Assembly (NCBI GenBank): GCA_003339415.1
Contig: PDHQ01000161.1
Location: 1-64,000 of the forward strand
Source of the DNA: Ophiocordyceps camponoti-saundersi (nom. inval.)
Taxonomy: Eukaryota > Ascomycota > Sordariomycetes > Hypocreales > Ophiocordycipitaceae
Direction: 5' to 3'
Length of the DNA: 64,000 nucleotides
The notes below the pieces were generated by a model. That model did no database searches and was not told the origin of the DNA. It was given only the letters and a program-made list of their open reading frames with translations. The position numbers were made by a program, and so were the translations under genes. Position 1 is the first letter of the stretch; the number at the start of each line of letters is the position of its first letter. Shown here in pieces: positions 27,001 through 37,595 of this stretch.

Positions 27001-27374
27001 GCTATATTATTTAAAGCTTATAAGTTATTAATAATATATAGTTTACCTTTTCTCTAAATAATAAAATATAAGCTAGTAAAAGGTAAAGCTTTAAGCGCTT
27101 ATTTTATTTTACTTTATAAATATATATTATTATATTTATTATTAAGAAAATCTTAATTAGGTTTATTTAGTAAATAAGGATATAAACTAAGTTTTTTTCT
27201 TATATTAATTATTAATAAGAGGGATTTTTAAATAATATTCTAAGAGTAAATTAATTAGTTTAATATTTTCTTATAATTTTAAAAAAGAATTATATAGCTA
27301 TTTTACCTTTTTAGATAATTAAGAATTAAAAGTATAAATTTTAACGCTATACTCTCCTTTAATTTCTAATATTA
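24075..27374 (-). pseudogene. pol remnant of C1 (RT and downstream)
   Basis: Minus-strand polyprotein region. The RT entry block is at 26,998-27,054; its better-preserved partner in C2 is at 57,055-57,114 (K-G-K-L-Y-I-I-N-N-L), matching the Gypsy RT consensus GKLRI(V)HDLQxLN after RIP. RNase H and integrase are expected between there and 24 kb, but I could not identify their catalytic residues by eye. Positions 27,361-27,374 are the target duplication of the following insertion. Confidence 0.65.
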
Positions 27375-29251
27375 TATAATAATATTTATACGCTAGTATG
27401 CCTAATATAGCTTAGAACTATCTTATATATATTTTAGGAGTAGGAAAAACCGGAGAACTTAGAGTAAAACCCTCCCCTTAAGCGTTACCTTAGTTTAGGG
27501 CTAGACTAAGTCCGCACCTAGTACTCTATACCTTAGATAAGTTTAGTAATAATAAATAATTAGGAAGCTAATATATTTTTTAAAGTAAAGTTTATAGTAA
27601 TAAAAGTATACGTAATTTAAGTTCGGTACGGAGTCTATATAGCTACTTATTTTCTTAAGCGTTATTATCGTTATAAATTAAATCTCTACGCTTAATTATA
27701 ATATCCTAAATAATCCGTTTAATTAAGGCTTTATTAATATAATTAAGAAATATATAAAGGTTTTATTAGCTTATAATAGACCTTATAATAGCTAATTTTA
27801 AAAAGCGGCTTAATTATTATAGCGAAGCTACGGATAAGTTTAAAAAAGAAGTTAGAGGTAAAGCTACTATATTCGCCTTTTAGCGTTTCCGCCCTAGCTA
27901 TTACTAGACTTTAGTTAGCGTTAGAAGGGGAGGAGGGGCGGTATATATAAAATTCTAATCTATAAATCTCTAAAATTAGGAAATATAAATATTTTTCGCT
28001 TAGTTTTATACTACTCTTATCTTAAGGTAAAGTTAACTTTACTTAAAATAAGTCTCTTAATAAAAAAAATAATAATATAATCTTTTTCTATATATTATAA
28101 AGTAAGCTAACTTACTTTCTATATATAGAGAGGCGGAGTATTAGCTATATTATAGCTTCGCTATATAATATTTAATAATATATTTAAGCTAATAATATTT
28201 AAAATATTACTAAAGTTAAACTTTTAGCTTATAAAATTTCGTATTAAAAATCTCCGCTTATATTATTATATTCTTATTATAAATCTAGTTTATATTTATT
28301 ACGCTATTAATAGTAATTATAAGAAAACTCCGCTAAGTCTCTAAATAATATTTTTTCGCGTATAGTTATATTATTAAAACCTTATTCGAAAACTTAATCT
28401 TTTTTTAAAAAGCCTCTTTCTTACTTTATTATAAAGCCCGTACTAATATTTCTTTTACGATAAAAATATAACCTTTACTAATTAGATATACTTTTTCTCT
28501 AAAAATAATATAAAATTACCTTAAATTAAACTAAAGCTTATAAATAATATTTTAGAATATTATTATAATATTACCGCTAAGTAGTTTCCTTATAATAAAA
28601 GCTTAGCTTTACTTACGAAGTTTATAATTAATATTTATTATAATTATTTTAAAGCTTCGGACCTAAAGCGGAGTAGCGATAAAGTTAAAATAAATCGTAA
28701 GCTAATATTTATATTACTTAAGAACTTATTTTTTAATAATCTTCTCCGGCGCTTTAGCTATAATTATAGCTTATATCGGAGAAGTTCCGCTCCCCTTAAA
28801 ATTATAAAAAAAAGAGGAAACCGCGGCTATAATAGCTAAGGAAATATTACTAATTAACGGAGTCGGAGTAAGGGGGGCGCCTCCTTAGATTTTTTTAGAC
28901 TCCGCTACTTATTTAATAATTACTTATATAGAGACTAAAGCGTCCCCCGAAATAATCTTACTAATACTTACCTTAGCTTTTAATAAGGTAAAAGGTATAG
29001 TAAATTTTTAGGTTTAAGTTTATTACGATTTAAAGTAAAGTTATATTCTAAGTAAAAAATTTTCGCGGTTATAATCGACTTATATAATATTACCCTCCCC
29101 CCTAAAGTTACTTCGGGCGTAGCTTAAAGTTATTATTATAAGGTAATAGAAAGAGCGGAGTCTACTTATAATATAAGAATAAGAGGTCTATATCCGCGTT
29201 ACTTTAAGCGCGGGATTTATAGAATATATAAAAGTTATAATTATTAATATT
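27375..29251 (-). mobile_element. 1.9-kb insertion in C1, possible non-LTR element
   Basis: Comparison with the uninterrupted C2 copy (near 56,720-56,780) shows 1,877 extra bp here. They are flanked by near-duplicates AATTTCTAATATTA (27,361-27,374) and ATTTTTAATATATTA (29,252-29,266), a length suited to target-primed insertion. At 27,441-27,480, 66 bp from the left end, lies the module GGAAAAACCGGAG…AAAACCC, found 60 bp from the 3' end of SINE copy 2. This suggests the 3' end is on the left. The minus strand has long frames with only RIP-type stops, but no RT motif was recognised. It may be a 5'-truncated LINE, the partner of the SINEs, or a large non-autonomous element. Confidence 0.55.
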
Positions 29252-32182
29252 ATTTTTAATATATTAAGTATTTTAAAAATACTTAATTAGTATAGTTAAC
29301 TTAGATTTAAAATATTAATAAAAAATAAGTTAGTATTAATTTTATTAAATAATAATATTTAATTTAGGAAAAAGTTTAATATTAAATATTTATTAGGTTA
29401 TCTAAGGAGTCCCTTTTAGTAATTTATTAAAAGATTATAAAAAAGAATTAATTATTAAGATTTAATATAATATTAACTTTTTCTTTCTATTTAAAAAAGA
29501 TTAGCTTATTACTTAAGTTAAAGATAGTTAAATAAAAATAATTACGAATAATTAAACTAGAGAGAAAATAAAAATTAAGAAAGAAAATAAAATTACGATT
29601 CTTAGGAGAATCTTTAATTAATATTAAAATTATACTTATTAAAAAAAAGGGATTATTATTATTAAAGTAATTATTATATATTTATAAATAGCTAATTCCT
29701 TATAAGTAAAATAATATTTTATATATATTCCTTTATAAAGTTAAATTTAAAGCTTTTATTAAAAGTTAAGGATATTAATTTTATAAAAGATTAAAAACCC
29801 TTATCTTAATAAAACTCTAATAAGAAGATATTTAATAACTTAAGCGCTAGCTTTAAACTTATTAAGGTAAAACTTATTATTAATTTTACTAATAATATAT
29901 AAAGTAAAGGTAGCTTAATTATAAATTAAGGCTAATTTAATATTATTTAAGCTTTAAATTATTATTAAGTTATAATTAATATTATTAAATTTATTAAGTA
30001 AGTTTTTCCTAATAAGGGATCTATTTATTTTAATATTAATATATATTTTTATAGCGTTAGAAAGTTTATTTTTACTAAATATTAAAATCTTTATATAGGA
30101 AAAATAGGAAACTTATTCTAAAAGGAAATTAGTTATTTATAAAATAGCTTTAATAATAAGAAAATTTTTAAAAAGGAGGTTTCTAATAATATTAAAAGGT
30201 TTTATCTTATATTTCTTAAAATTTAAAATAAAATAATATAAGTTATTAGCTAGTTATTTATCTTTAAATATCTTAGAGAAATTATCTTCGCTTTCTAAGG
30301 GCTATTTTAAAATACTAAAAATAATATTATATATTTCCGAAAAGATAATAAAAACTTTATTTATATTAAAATTTTAATTTATAAATTTATAAATAAGGTT
30401 AATAAAAATAAAATTACCTTTTAAGCTTTCTTTATTTTTCTTAAGAAAAAGCTATTTTATTTTTATTTTAAACTTAATATTTTTATTAAAAAGTTTTTAA
30501 ATATTATCTATTAGCTTTTTAAAAAAGTTATTTAGTTTATATTTTAATTAGTAATTTAGATTTTATAAAGATTTCTTCTTAGAACTATTTATTTTATATT
30601 TTTATTAAGGTAATTTACCTAAAATTATATATTAAATAATATTATTTTAAAAAATACCTTAAGTTTTTTTAATTAGCTTAGTTTAAAAATTTAGAATAAG
30701 TTATTTATATTTATATACTTAGTTATCTAAAATATCTTTACTAATTAGCTATTAAAAAATTTCTTAAAGAAAAATATTAAGTTAGAAAAAGATAATTATT
30801 AATATAAATTATTAAAAATAAAAAGTTACTTAAGTTATTTTTTTTATTCTTAATATTTATAATTAAAAATCTTTTTTAGTAAATATATCTTAAAATATAA
30901 AGCTTTATTTTTATATAATAAAAGCGGTAATATTAAATTAAATAGTAAACTTTTTTTATAAAGCTTTTACTTATTTTTAAATTTTAAAATTAAGAAAAAT
31001 AAGTTCTAACCTAATCTATAAATTTAAATTTTTAAGATATTATTTTATAATATAATTTTAAAAAAAAAGGGAATAAGTTATATAAGTTTATTAATATAAT
31101 TTTTATTTTAAGCTATAATTTATTTTAAAGCGTTTATAAATTAGTTAATATTTTAATAAATAATAATTTTATTAATTTTTTTAATTTAATTAAAAATAAT
31201 ATTAAAAATATTAGCTAATTTAAATTATTTAATATTTTTAGCTTATAGCTAAACTTATTATTTAGATAATTTTTATAAGTTTAATTAATTATATAATTAT
31301 AAATTATTTTCTAAATTAATATATTTTAAGTAATTTAGGTTTTAAGGTATAATATTATAAGAGTAAAATATTTTATTAATTATTTATATTAATCTTTCCT
31401 TTTCTAAAAAAAAAGGGGAAAGTTTTCCGGAATTAAATAATATTATATAAGGATTTAGAAAATACTATTTCCCTAAAATATTCTTCCTTAAGGTAAAAGG
31501 TTCCCTTTTCGGAGAGGATTCTTAAGGTATAGAGGCTTTCTTACTTTTATCCTAAGAGAGGTTTTCTTTTATATTTTTTTTTTAAAAGGGGATTTTAATA
31601 TTTTCCTTACTTTCTTTTAATAAAGTAAATAGCTTATTTTTTCTTTTAATATTATTTATAATTTAAAGTAATTCTTAAATAAAAAATAGCTAATTTTCTA
31701 AAAAAATTTTAAGTAAATAAAAGATATTATTTAATATATATTTTAATTAATTTACTTATTTAAATAATTAATTATAATTTATAATTATATTTAGATTAGT
31801 TAAGAAATAATTAATTATTATAAGTAATTTAATTTCTTAGAGATTATATTAATATAGTAAATATTTTCTAACTAGCTTTATTTTTTTATATTATAAAAAA
31901 GGAAATTTACTTTTAAAAAGGTAAAGTTTTTTTATTTTTTTATAAATATTAAAAATATAAGCTTTTTCTTTCCTAATAGTAACTTTTTCTTTAATTATTT
32001 TAAAAAATTTAAGGGTAAAGAAATAATATATAATTAAAATAAAGTAATAAATATAATAAAGCTTTTTTCTAAATTAAAAATTTATACTTATAAAATTTTA
32101 TTAATAAAAATATTTTAAGTTTTATTTATTATTTTAATAGCTAGAAATTTATAAGTTTATAAAATATAAAATTATTATTAAT
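29252..32182 (-). pseudogene. gag / 5' pol region of C1
   Basis: Internal region directly downstream of the 5' LTR. It matches C2 in inverted orientation: 30,610-32,182 against 37,596-39,199, 30,420-30,600 against 45,231-45,440, and 29,270-30,400 against 55,588-56,750. The C2 version shows a long plus-strand polyprotein frame with RIP-type stops leading into the RT block. It is more AT-rich and more mutated than C2. No zinc knuckle was identified. Confidence 0.7.
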
Positions 32183-32778
32183 TAATATATATTTATATAT
32201 ATAATTTTTTAATAAGCGTATATATTAAGCTAGCTATTAAATATAATATATAAAAAAAAAAGATAAGCTAGCTATTAATTATAAAATTATAAAATAGCTA
32301 TTATAAAAAATATAAATATAAATAAAAGTTTTTTAAAAATTAAAATAATAATTATAAAAAAATTTAAATTATTACTTAAAAGATTATTAAGCTAATTATA
32401 TAGCTAAGAGCTTTAAGGAAAATTTTCTAATATAATTTTAAAAATATTTTACTTAAGAGGATTTTACGGTAATTTCTATATATCTTAGTAAAATAGAGAT
32501 TTCCTAATATATAATAATTTCCTAAAATATAAGGATTTCCTAATAAAATCTAGAAATTTCTAAAAATATATTTTAATATTAAATCTAATAGGAAATCTTA
32601 GTAAAATCTTAAAAATTATTATAGAAAGATCCTAATAGGAAATCTTAGTAATTTCCTAAGCGTAAAGGTAATAAAGTTTTTAAGGGAAATCCGAGTAAAA
32701 TCCTAAAAAGGGAAATCCTAGTAAAATTTTATAAAAAGTTAGGCGATTTATAAAAGTATTATTACACGTCTTATATTA
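32183..32778 (-). repeat. 5' LTR of C1
   Basis: 596 bp, direct repeat of 9,935-10,530, followed by the target duplication AATTA at 32,779-32,783. Confidence 0.9.
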
Positions 32779-32950
32779 AATTAATCTTTTATAACTTAAT
32801 TACTTAAAGTATATAAAATATAAAATATAATATTCTTTTATATTATATAATTTAAGTAAAAATACTTAAACTTTATTATTTATATTAATATATATATATA
32901 TATATATACTAGCTTAAAAAAATTCTTAATATAACCTCTTTTTTTTACTA
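32779..32950 (+). repeat. repeat G, copy ii, right part
   Basis: Sequence after C1 resumes the match to G copy i (32,784-32,900 against about 6,640-6,755, including the shared ATAATATTCTTTTA block). Its end, before the GC-balanced island, is approximate. Confidence 0.65.
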
Positions 32951-32989
32951 AGTAATATAAAGCTACGTTTCTTACCTTTATAAATCTAG

Positions 32990-33161
32990 CTTAATAGTGA
33001 AAACTGAATTCTTCTAGCTATACTAGGGACTTAGCTATACTTAAAGCTAGCCCTACTTAAGTTTACTATCTATCTCAAATAAGATTCTCTTGCCTGAAGT
33101 AACTATTTTATGCAGGTTCGGTTTAGACGTCTAACTCTAAATTTATTCCTGCCGCATCATT
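32990..33161 (+). promoter_or_regulatory. 5' flank of the Fcf2-like gene
   Basis: CpA and TpG reappear abruptly from about 32,996, marking the left edge of the non-RIP island. No clear TATA box is seen. The start context is ATCATTATGG, acceptable for a fungal initiator. The 170 bp may hold the promoter and 5' UTR. Confidence 0.35.
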
Positions 33162-33910
33162 ATGGCAGAATTTTTAGATCAACCAAACGACGATTTTCTC
33201 AATCAAGCGGAGCAGCGCCTGCATCGGAAGTCCACCCCTTCTGATGAGACTCTGCCCTCAACAAGCAAGCTGTCGTTTTACGGCAGTCGTGCTAGGTCTG
33301 TCGCCAAATCATCGCTCAGCATCCGTCGTCCGCACATAGACTCACTCTACAAAGAGGCCGTCAAGGTATGTTTTATCGAGACTGAATAGCGCTGTTGTTC
33401 CTAGAAACCCCCTGGACCGGGTGTCTTACTCTCGGCCTACTTTCGCATGAGCAAAATGTCCTTTTCGAGTGATGTCGTGCCGCGCTCGGATCATTATCAA
33501 CTTCTGGCTAACTAGTCCATGGTTATGCCCTGTCACAGCAACTTGTCAATCTTAACTCGGTTGAAATTAGTACACGTATGAGGAATCAGTAACGTCACTG
33601 ACACTGTTAGTAGGATTCAGCCGGTGCGAAGTGGTTCTACCTCAGCAAGACGGGTTTGACACCCCAGTTTAAACGAGACTGGCAGCTTCTATGCATGCGC
33701 GGGCTCCTCGACCCCAAACACAAGAAGAAGACATTGAGGCCAACGTTTCCCAAATACTGCCACGTCGCACAAGTAACCACTGATATCGCGACTAGGTGTG
33801 GCGCAGGTTTTACCAGGAAACTAGGCAGAAAATGTTTATACGGCCAGGTCGTTCAAAGCCAAGATCTTAACAAGGTGTCTAAGAAGTATGCGAAGATTGA
33901 GCGTAATTAA
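33162..33910 (+). CDS. Fcf2-like pre-rRNA processing protein, two exons, possibly degenerate
   Basis: Exon 1 is 33,162-33,365 (68 codons, ATG in ATTATGG). The intron is 33,366-33,613 (GTATGT donor, CTGAC branch at 33,598-33,602, TAG acceptor), phase 0. Exon 2 is 33,614-33,910. The product has 166 residues. Exon 2 carries the Fcf2 signature: W75-F76, T84-P85…K88-R89-D90…Q92-L93-L94, L100-D101-P102-K103, and F113-P114-K115-Y116. Fcf2 acts with the SSU processome in early 18S rRNA cleavage in the nucleolus. The N-terminus has the acidic/AEQRL segment seen in relatives. The C-terminal half is weakly conserved, the aromatic residue after DPK is missing, and the usual basic tail is absent. The 248-bp intron is long for a fungus. 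It may be a diverged or decaying paralogue. It is the only intact-codon locus in the window. Confidence 0.72.
33366..33613 (+). other. inferred intron of the Fcf2-like gene
   Basis: AAG|GTATGT at the left and CTGAC, then 8 nt, then TTAGTAG at the right. Both exon junctions are phase 0, and joining them puts A-G-A-K-W-F directly after the exon 1 lysine-rich end, as in Fcf2 relatives. The nearer AG (33,610) would put TAG in frame, so 33,613 is preferred. A middle exon within this interval cannot be excluded. Confidence 0.6.
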
Positions 33911-34043
33911 TACTTAACAGAGGAATTTTATATCAGTACTCCGTAGTGGCAGTGCCAATCGTGCATGACCTGATTCAAGCCGAAGATATTAGGACGTCTT
34001 ACTCTGTACTAGAATAAGCTCTTTCTATATAAATATTAATCAC

Positions 34044-34102
34044 GGCGAGGAATGTGCTTTAGAGGGTTGCCCCCTAGATCCTAGGCTCGAATGCCCCTCG
34101 CC
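34044..34102 (+). repeat. short tRNA-like sequence
   Basis: 59 nt whose ends form a perfect 7-bp stem (GGCGAGG / CCTCGCC). It contains A-box-like TGTGCTTTAGAGGGTT and B-box-like GGCTCGAATGCC, and an internal CCTAG/CTAGG hairpin. It is too short for a tRNA. It marks the right edge of the non-RIP island and is probably the head of another tRNA-derived retroposon or a tRNA pseudogene. Confidence 0.45.
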
Positions 34103-34422
34103 TAGTAGGCATAATTTTATTATTAAATTTTACGCTAGGGGCCATAGCTATATCTAGATTCTAGAGATATAGTATATAAAGAGGGGGGGAAACCGGGCAG
34201 GGCTTAGGGGAAAACCCTCTACTTATAAGATAAGTGCCTATTAGGGTAAGGGTAGTATATATAAGCCTTATAGCGGGCCTTACTAAAGCTTATAAGGCTA
34301 TAATAAGATAACGATTTAAGGTGAAGTTTAAGGAAATATTATATAAAAATATATAAGCTATATTAAAGTATATATTAAGCTTAAATAAAAGGGGCTATAT
34401 ATTAATAAATAAGTATAAATAA
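34103..34422. repeat. repeat fragment with shared SINE-tail module
   Basis: The 34,179-34,226 stretch (AAAGAGGGGGGGAAACCGGGC…GGGGAAAACCCTCTACTTA) matches the module near the 3' ends of family 1 SINEs. The rest is RIP-degraded and unassigned. Positions 34,411-34,422 (AAGTATAAATAA) are the target duplication of the next SINE. Confidence 0.5.
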
Positions 34423-35041
34423 TATATACCTTATTATAAAATATAAATATATATATATATATTAAATTATACTAAGGACTTATAAGGTATTTAAGTAAAT
34501 ACTATTTAATAAAGAGGAAAAACCGGAATATTAAAGAGAAAACCCCTTACTTAATAGTTAGCTAGCTTATAAGCTAGAATTATTATAAAAAAAGCTAATT
34601 ATTATAATTATCTAAAATTACGCTAATTTTAAGCGAGATATATTTATATTTCTTATTATATATCTTATTTAAGTTTTAAGTAATCTTAATATATATATTA
34701 ATAGTATATAGCGAAGGTTCTAAAATTAGCTAATTAACTTATTTTATAATTATACTTTATTATTAAATTAGTCCCTAGCCCTCTAGCTGCTAAGGTAGCT
34801 TATAGTTACTATTAAGAGGTCCCTAGTCTCTTAATAATTTATATTATTATAGCCCCTTAATTATATTTATTATAAACCTGGCAGGGCTATTACTCTTATT
34901 AAAGTTATGCTAAGGTAAGATTATGCCTTAGCTATATAATTAAGGTAAAAAATACCTATACCCTTTACTAAATTTAAACTAACTACTTTACTTATAGGAG
35001 ACTAATATCTTTAAGCGCTTAACTATTACGCTAAGAGGGTA
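34423..35041 (-). repeat. tRNA-derived SINE, family 1, copy 3
   Basis: A 619-bp copy with the tRNA head at the right (about 34,960-35,041) and the tail at the left. It is flanked by AAGTATAAATAA at 34,411-34,422 and 35,044-35,055. The boxes are strongly degraded by RIP (B box now AGTTTAAATTT), so this copy is more heavily mutated than copies 1 and 2. The module AAAGAGGAAAAACCGGA… is at 34,511-34,553, and the left end carries a longer TA-rich tail. Confidence 0.87.
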
Positions 35042-35164
35042 AAAAGTATAAATAAATTAAGGCTAAGTAACGCGTAAATTTTTTTAATAAAAAAGCTTAT
35101 ATAAAATATATTAAGAAAAATATATAATAATAATTAAATTAAAAAAAATAAAGAAAAAGTATAT

Positions 35165-36206
35165 ATTATATACTAGCACTTATAAGGATTTCCTTTAAAT
35201 ATTTTACGATAATTTTTAAAGATTTCTAACTATATTTATATAACTTTAAAAACCTTATCGTAAAATTACCTAGAAAAACGTTAGGGGAAATAACTAAAAA
35301 AGGTAATCGCTTTTTTACTAAAATTTTACTATACCCTCTCCTATCTTTACTAATATATACCCTTATATATTTTACTAAGATTTTACTTATAAGAGTTTTT
35401 CCTTTTTTTCTTTTTTTTCTCCTTAGCTTAGAGTTTTTATTTATAATATTAATATTATTATTTATTTAATATATTTCTAAGCTATAATATTATATTAAGC
35501 TTACTTTTTACTAATAAGTAATTAAGAAATATATATTTTATTTTTATATTTTTATATAAGATAGAAAAGATTTTATATATAATTAAGATTATAATTAGCT
35601 TTAAAATATATATTTAAAGCCTCTAATTAAATTTTTAAGTAATTAAAGAAACTTATTAAAAAAATACTAAACTTTATAATAAAATAAAATTCTAATTAAA
35701 ACTAAATTATAATTATAGCTATTTTTTTAAAAAATATAATTAATATAATTATATTATAAAAATAATATATAAAAATAATATAATTATAAATATAAATTTT
35801 AAAGCTTTAAAATTAATTAATTTAGAGAAATTAAAATTTAAATATAAAAAAAATTTATTAAGAAATCTTAACTATATTTAAAATAAGTAAAGAAATATTT
35901 ATCTTAACTAAAAAAGCTATTTAAAGTACCTTTATATTAATTACCTTAATAAGATAGCTAAACTCTTTTTATTTAAAAAATATAAAAGTTTATTATAAGA
36001 AAATAAATAAATTTTTAAATAAAAAAAAATTAAAATATTTTTCTTATAAGTAAAAAAAATAAGATAAGATTTAATAAAATAGTTTTTTATAATAAATAAA
36101 ATTAAATAAATATTTTATTATATATTTTAAAAGGAAAAGTTTATAGATTTTTAAAAACTTAATATAATTTAAAAAAATATTTTTTTTAAATTAGCTAAGA
36201 TAATTT
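35165..36206 (+). mobile_element. truncated H-family Gypsy copy I: LTR and 5' gag
   Basis: 35,165-35,470 matches the LTR of H (39,200-39,608), lacking its first tandem unit. 35,880-36,206 matches H gag (39,950-40,255). The copy is much more AT-rich than H, so it is older or more heavily RIPped. It is cut at 36,206 by a J SINE, continues at 36,931-36,991, and is then ended by C2. Confidence 0.75.
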
Positions 36207-36930
36207 TTTTTTAATTATTATACTAAGGACTTAATATTAAGTATTTAAAACCTTTACTATATATAAAGCTAATAAGTCTTTTAAGATATTATAAGAAAAA
36301 CTCCGGGTAAGGACTATCTAAATAAAACTCCCTTAAATTAACTATATATTACTAAGTTAAGTACCTTTTCGGGGTCCTAGTAAGGTACGTAGCGGTCTAG
36401 TCTATTAAGCTTATTATAGCTTAAAAGTATAGTTAATCTAGCTATATTACTATCGCTATAGCTATTATAAAGGTCCGCTATAAAGTTTACTCCGCTCTGC
36501 TCCGCTTAAGTTAGAAGGTCCGGGGCCCTTTATATATATATATATATAAGTAAGTAATAGCGCTATAAATTAATTAAATAAACTAGCTGTCTCGAGCCTT
36601 AAGTAAGCTATTCGAGTCTAACTTTATAGCGAGGTCTAATAATATAAGAACTTATATAGCACCCTTATTAGAAGGGTATATATTAGCGCCTTATTATATA
36701 AAGCGCGTGCCGCTTATAGCTACGCTTTATAAGGAGCCTTTTAGCAGCCCTATACTAGGAAGATTATTTATTTAACTTAATCTAAGCTACTATATTTATT
36801 TATAAGCGCTATATAGCTATACTATCTTAGTTAAGGGGTTTTTTAAGCCCCTATACTATTTACTAGATTTAAACTAACTACTTTTTAGAAAAAGGTTATT
36901 TTAAAAATATAACTATTACGCTAAAATAAT
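36207..36930 (-). repeat. tRNA-derived SINE, family J, copy 2
   Basis: A 724-bp insertion flanked by AGCTAAGATAATTT (36,193-36,206) and AGCTAAAATAATTT (36,931-36,944), a 14-bp target duplication with one transition. Comparison with H gag (40,240-40,260) confirms that the flanks were contiguous. The tRNA-like head begins at 36,930 on the minus strand and matches J copy 1 base for base in register. A TA microsatellite lies near 36,531-36,547. The left end (TACTAAGGACTTA…) resembles the tail of family 1 copy 3 near 34,471. Confidence 0.85.
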
Positions 36931-36991
36931 AGCTAAAATAATTTAATATTTAAAGTTTACTTATAAGAATTTAAATAAATTTATTTAAGCT
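36931..36991 (+). mobile_element. copy I continuation (gag fragment)
   Basis: Matches H gag 40,244-40,310 and ends where the C2 LTR begins. Confidence 0.7.
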
Positions 36992-37595
36992 TAATACGGG
37001 ACGTATAATAATACCTTTATAAATCGCCTAACCTTTTATAATATTTCCCTAGGATTACCTAGGATTTCCTACCTTAGGATTTTACTCGGATTTCCCTTAA
37101 AAACTTTATTACTTTTACGCTTAGGAAATTACTAGGATTTCCTCTTAGGATTTCTCTATAATAACTCTTAGGATTTTACTAAGATTTTTAGTAAGATTTA
37201 ATATTAAAATATATTTTTAGAAATCTCCGGATTTTACTAGAAAATCCTTATATATTAGGAAATTACTACGTATTAAGAAATCTCTATTTTACTAATATAC
37301 TCGGAAATTACTATAAAATCCCCTTAAGTAAATATTTTTAAGATTATATTAGGAAATCTTTCTTAAGCTTTTAGCTATATAATTAGCTTAATATTCCTTT
37401 AAATAATAATTTAAATTTTTTTATAATTATTATTTTAATTTTTAAAAAACTTTTACTTATATTTATACTTTTTATAATAGCTATTTTATAATCTTACGAT
37501 TAGTAGCTAGCTTATCTCCTTTTCCTATATATTATATTTAATAGCTAGCTTAGTATATATAATTATTAGTAAATTATATATATAAATATATATTA
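36992..37595 (+). repeat. 5' LTR of C2
   Basis: Inverted copy of the C1 LTRs. It carries the same degenerate GGATTTTACT/TAGGAAATC motif array. Confidence 0.85.

Larger units (their letters stand above)
9935..32778 (-). mobile_element. Ty3/Gypsy LTR retrotransposon C1 (nested host)
   Basis: Two direct repeats of exactly 596 bp (9,935-10,530 and 32,183-32,778) are flanked by the 5-bp target duplication AATTA (9,930-9,934 and 32,779-32,783). LTR ends read TA…TA, as TG…CA would after RIP. Coding is on the minus strand: a purine-rich PPT-like stretch (minus AAGCTTAGGGAGT) abuts the 3' LTR at 10,531-10,543. Removing nested element A, a SINE and a 1.9-kb insertion leaves about 10.2 kb. The pol type comes from an RT core motif (minus, 26,998-27,054) resembling the Gypsy 'GKLRIVHDLQxLN' block. 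All frames are heavily RIP-mutated, so the element is dead. It inserted into repeat G. Confidence 0.88.

Noticed and set aside
33404..33514. A middle exon of the Fcf2-like gene (open frame beginning after CCTAG at 33,403)
   Set aside because: It would need a 38-nt first intron, below the usual fungal minimum. The peptide has no similarity I recognise and the frame ends at TAG without a good donor.
33656..33910. A separate 84-residue gene starting at 33,656
   Set aside because: The putative start is TTG within a longer frame. The W-F and T-P motifs upstream in the same frame (from 33,614) belong to the Fcf2 domain, so this is exon 2.
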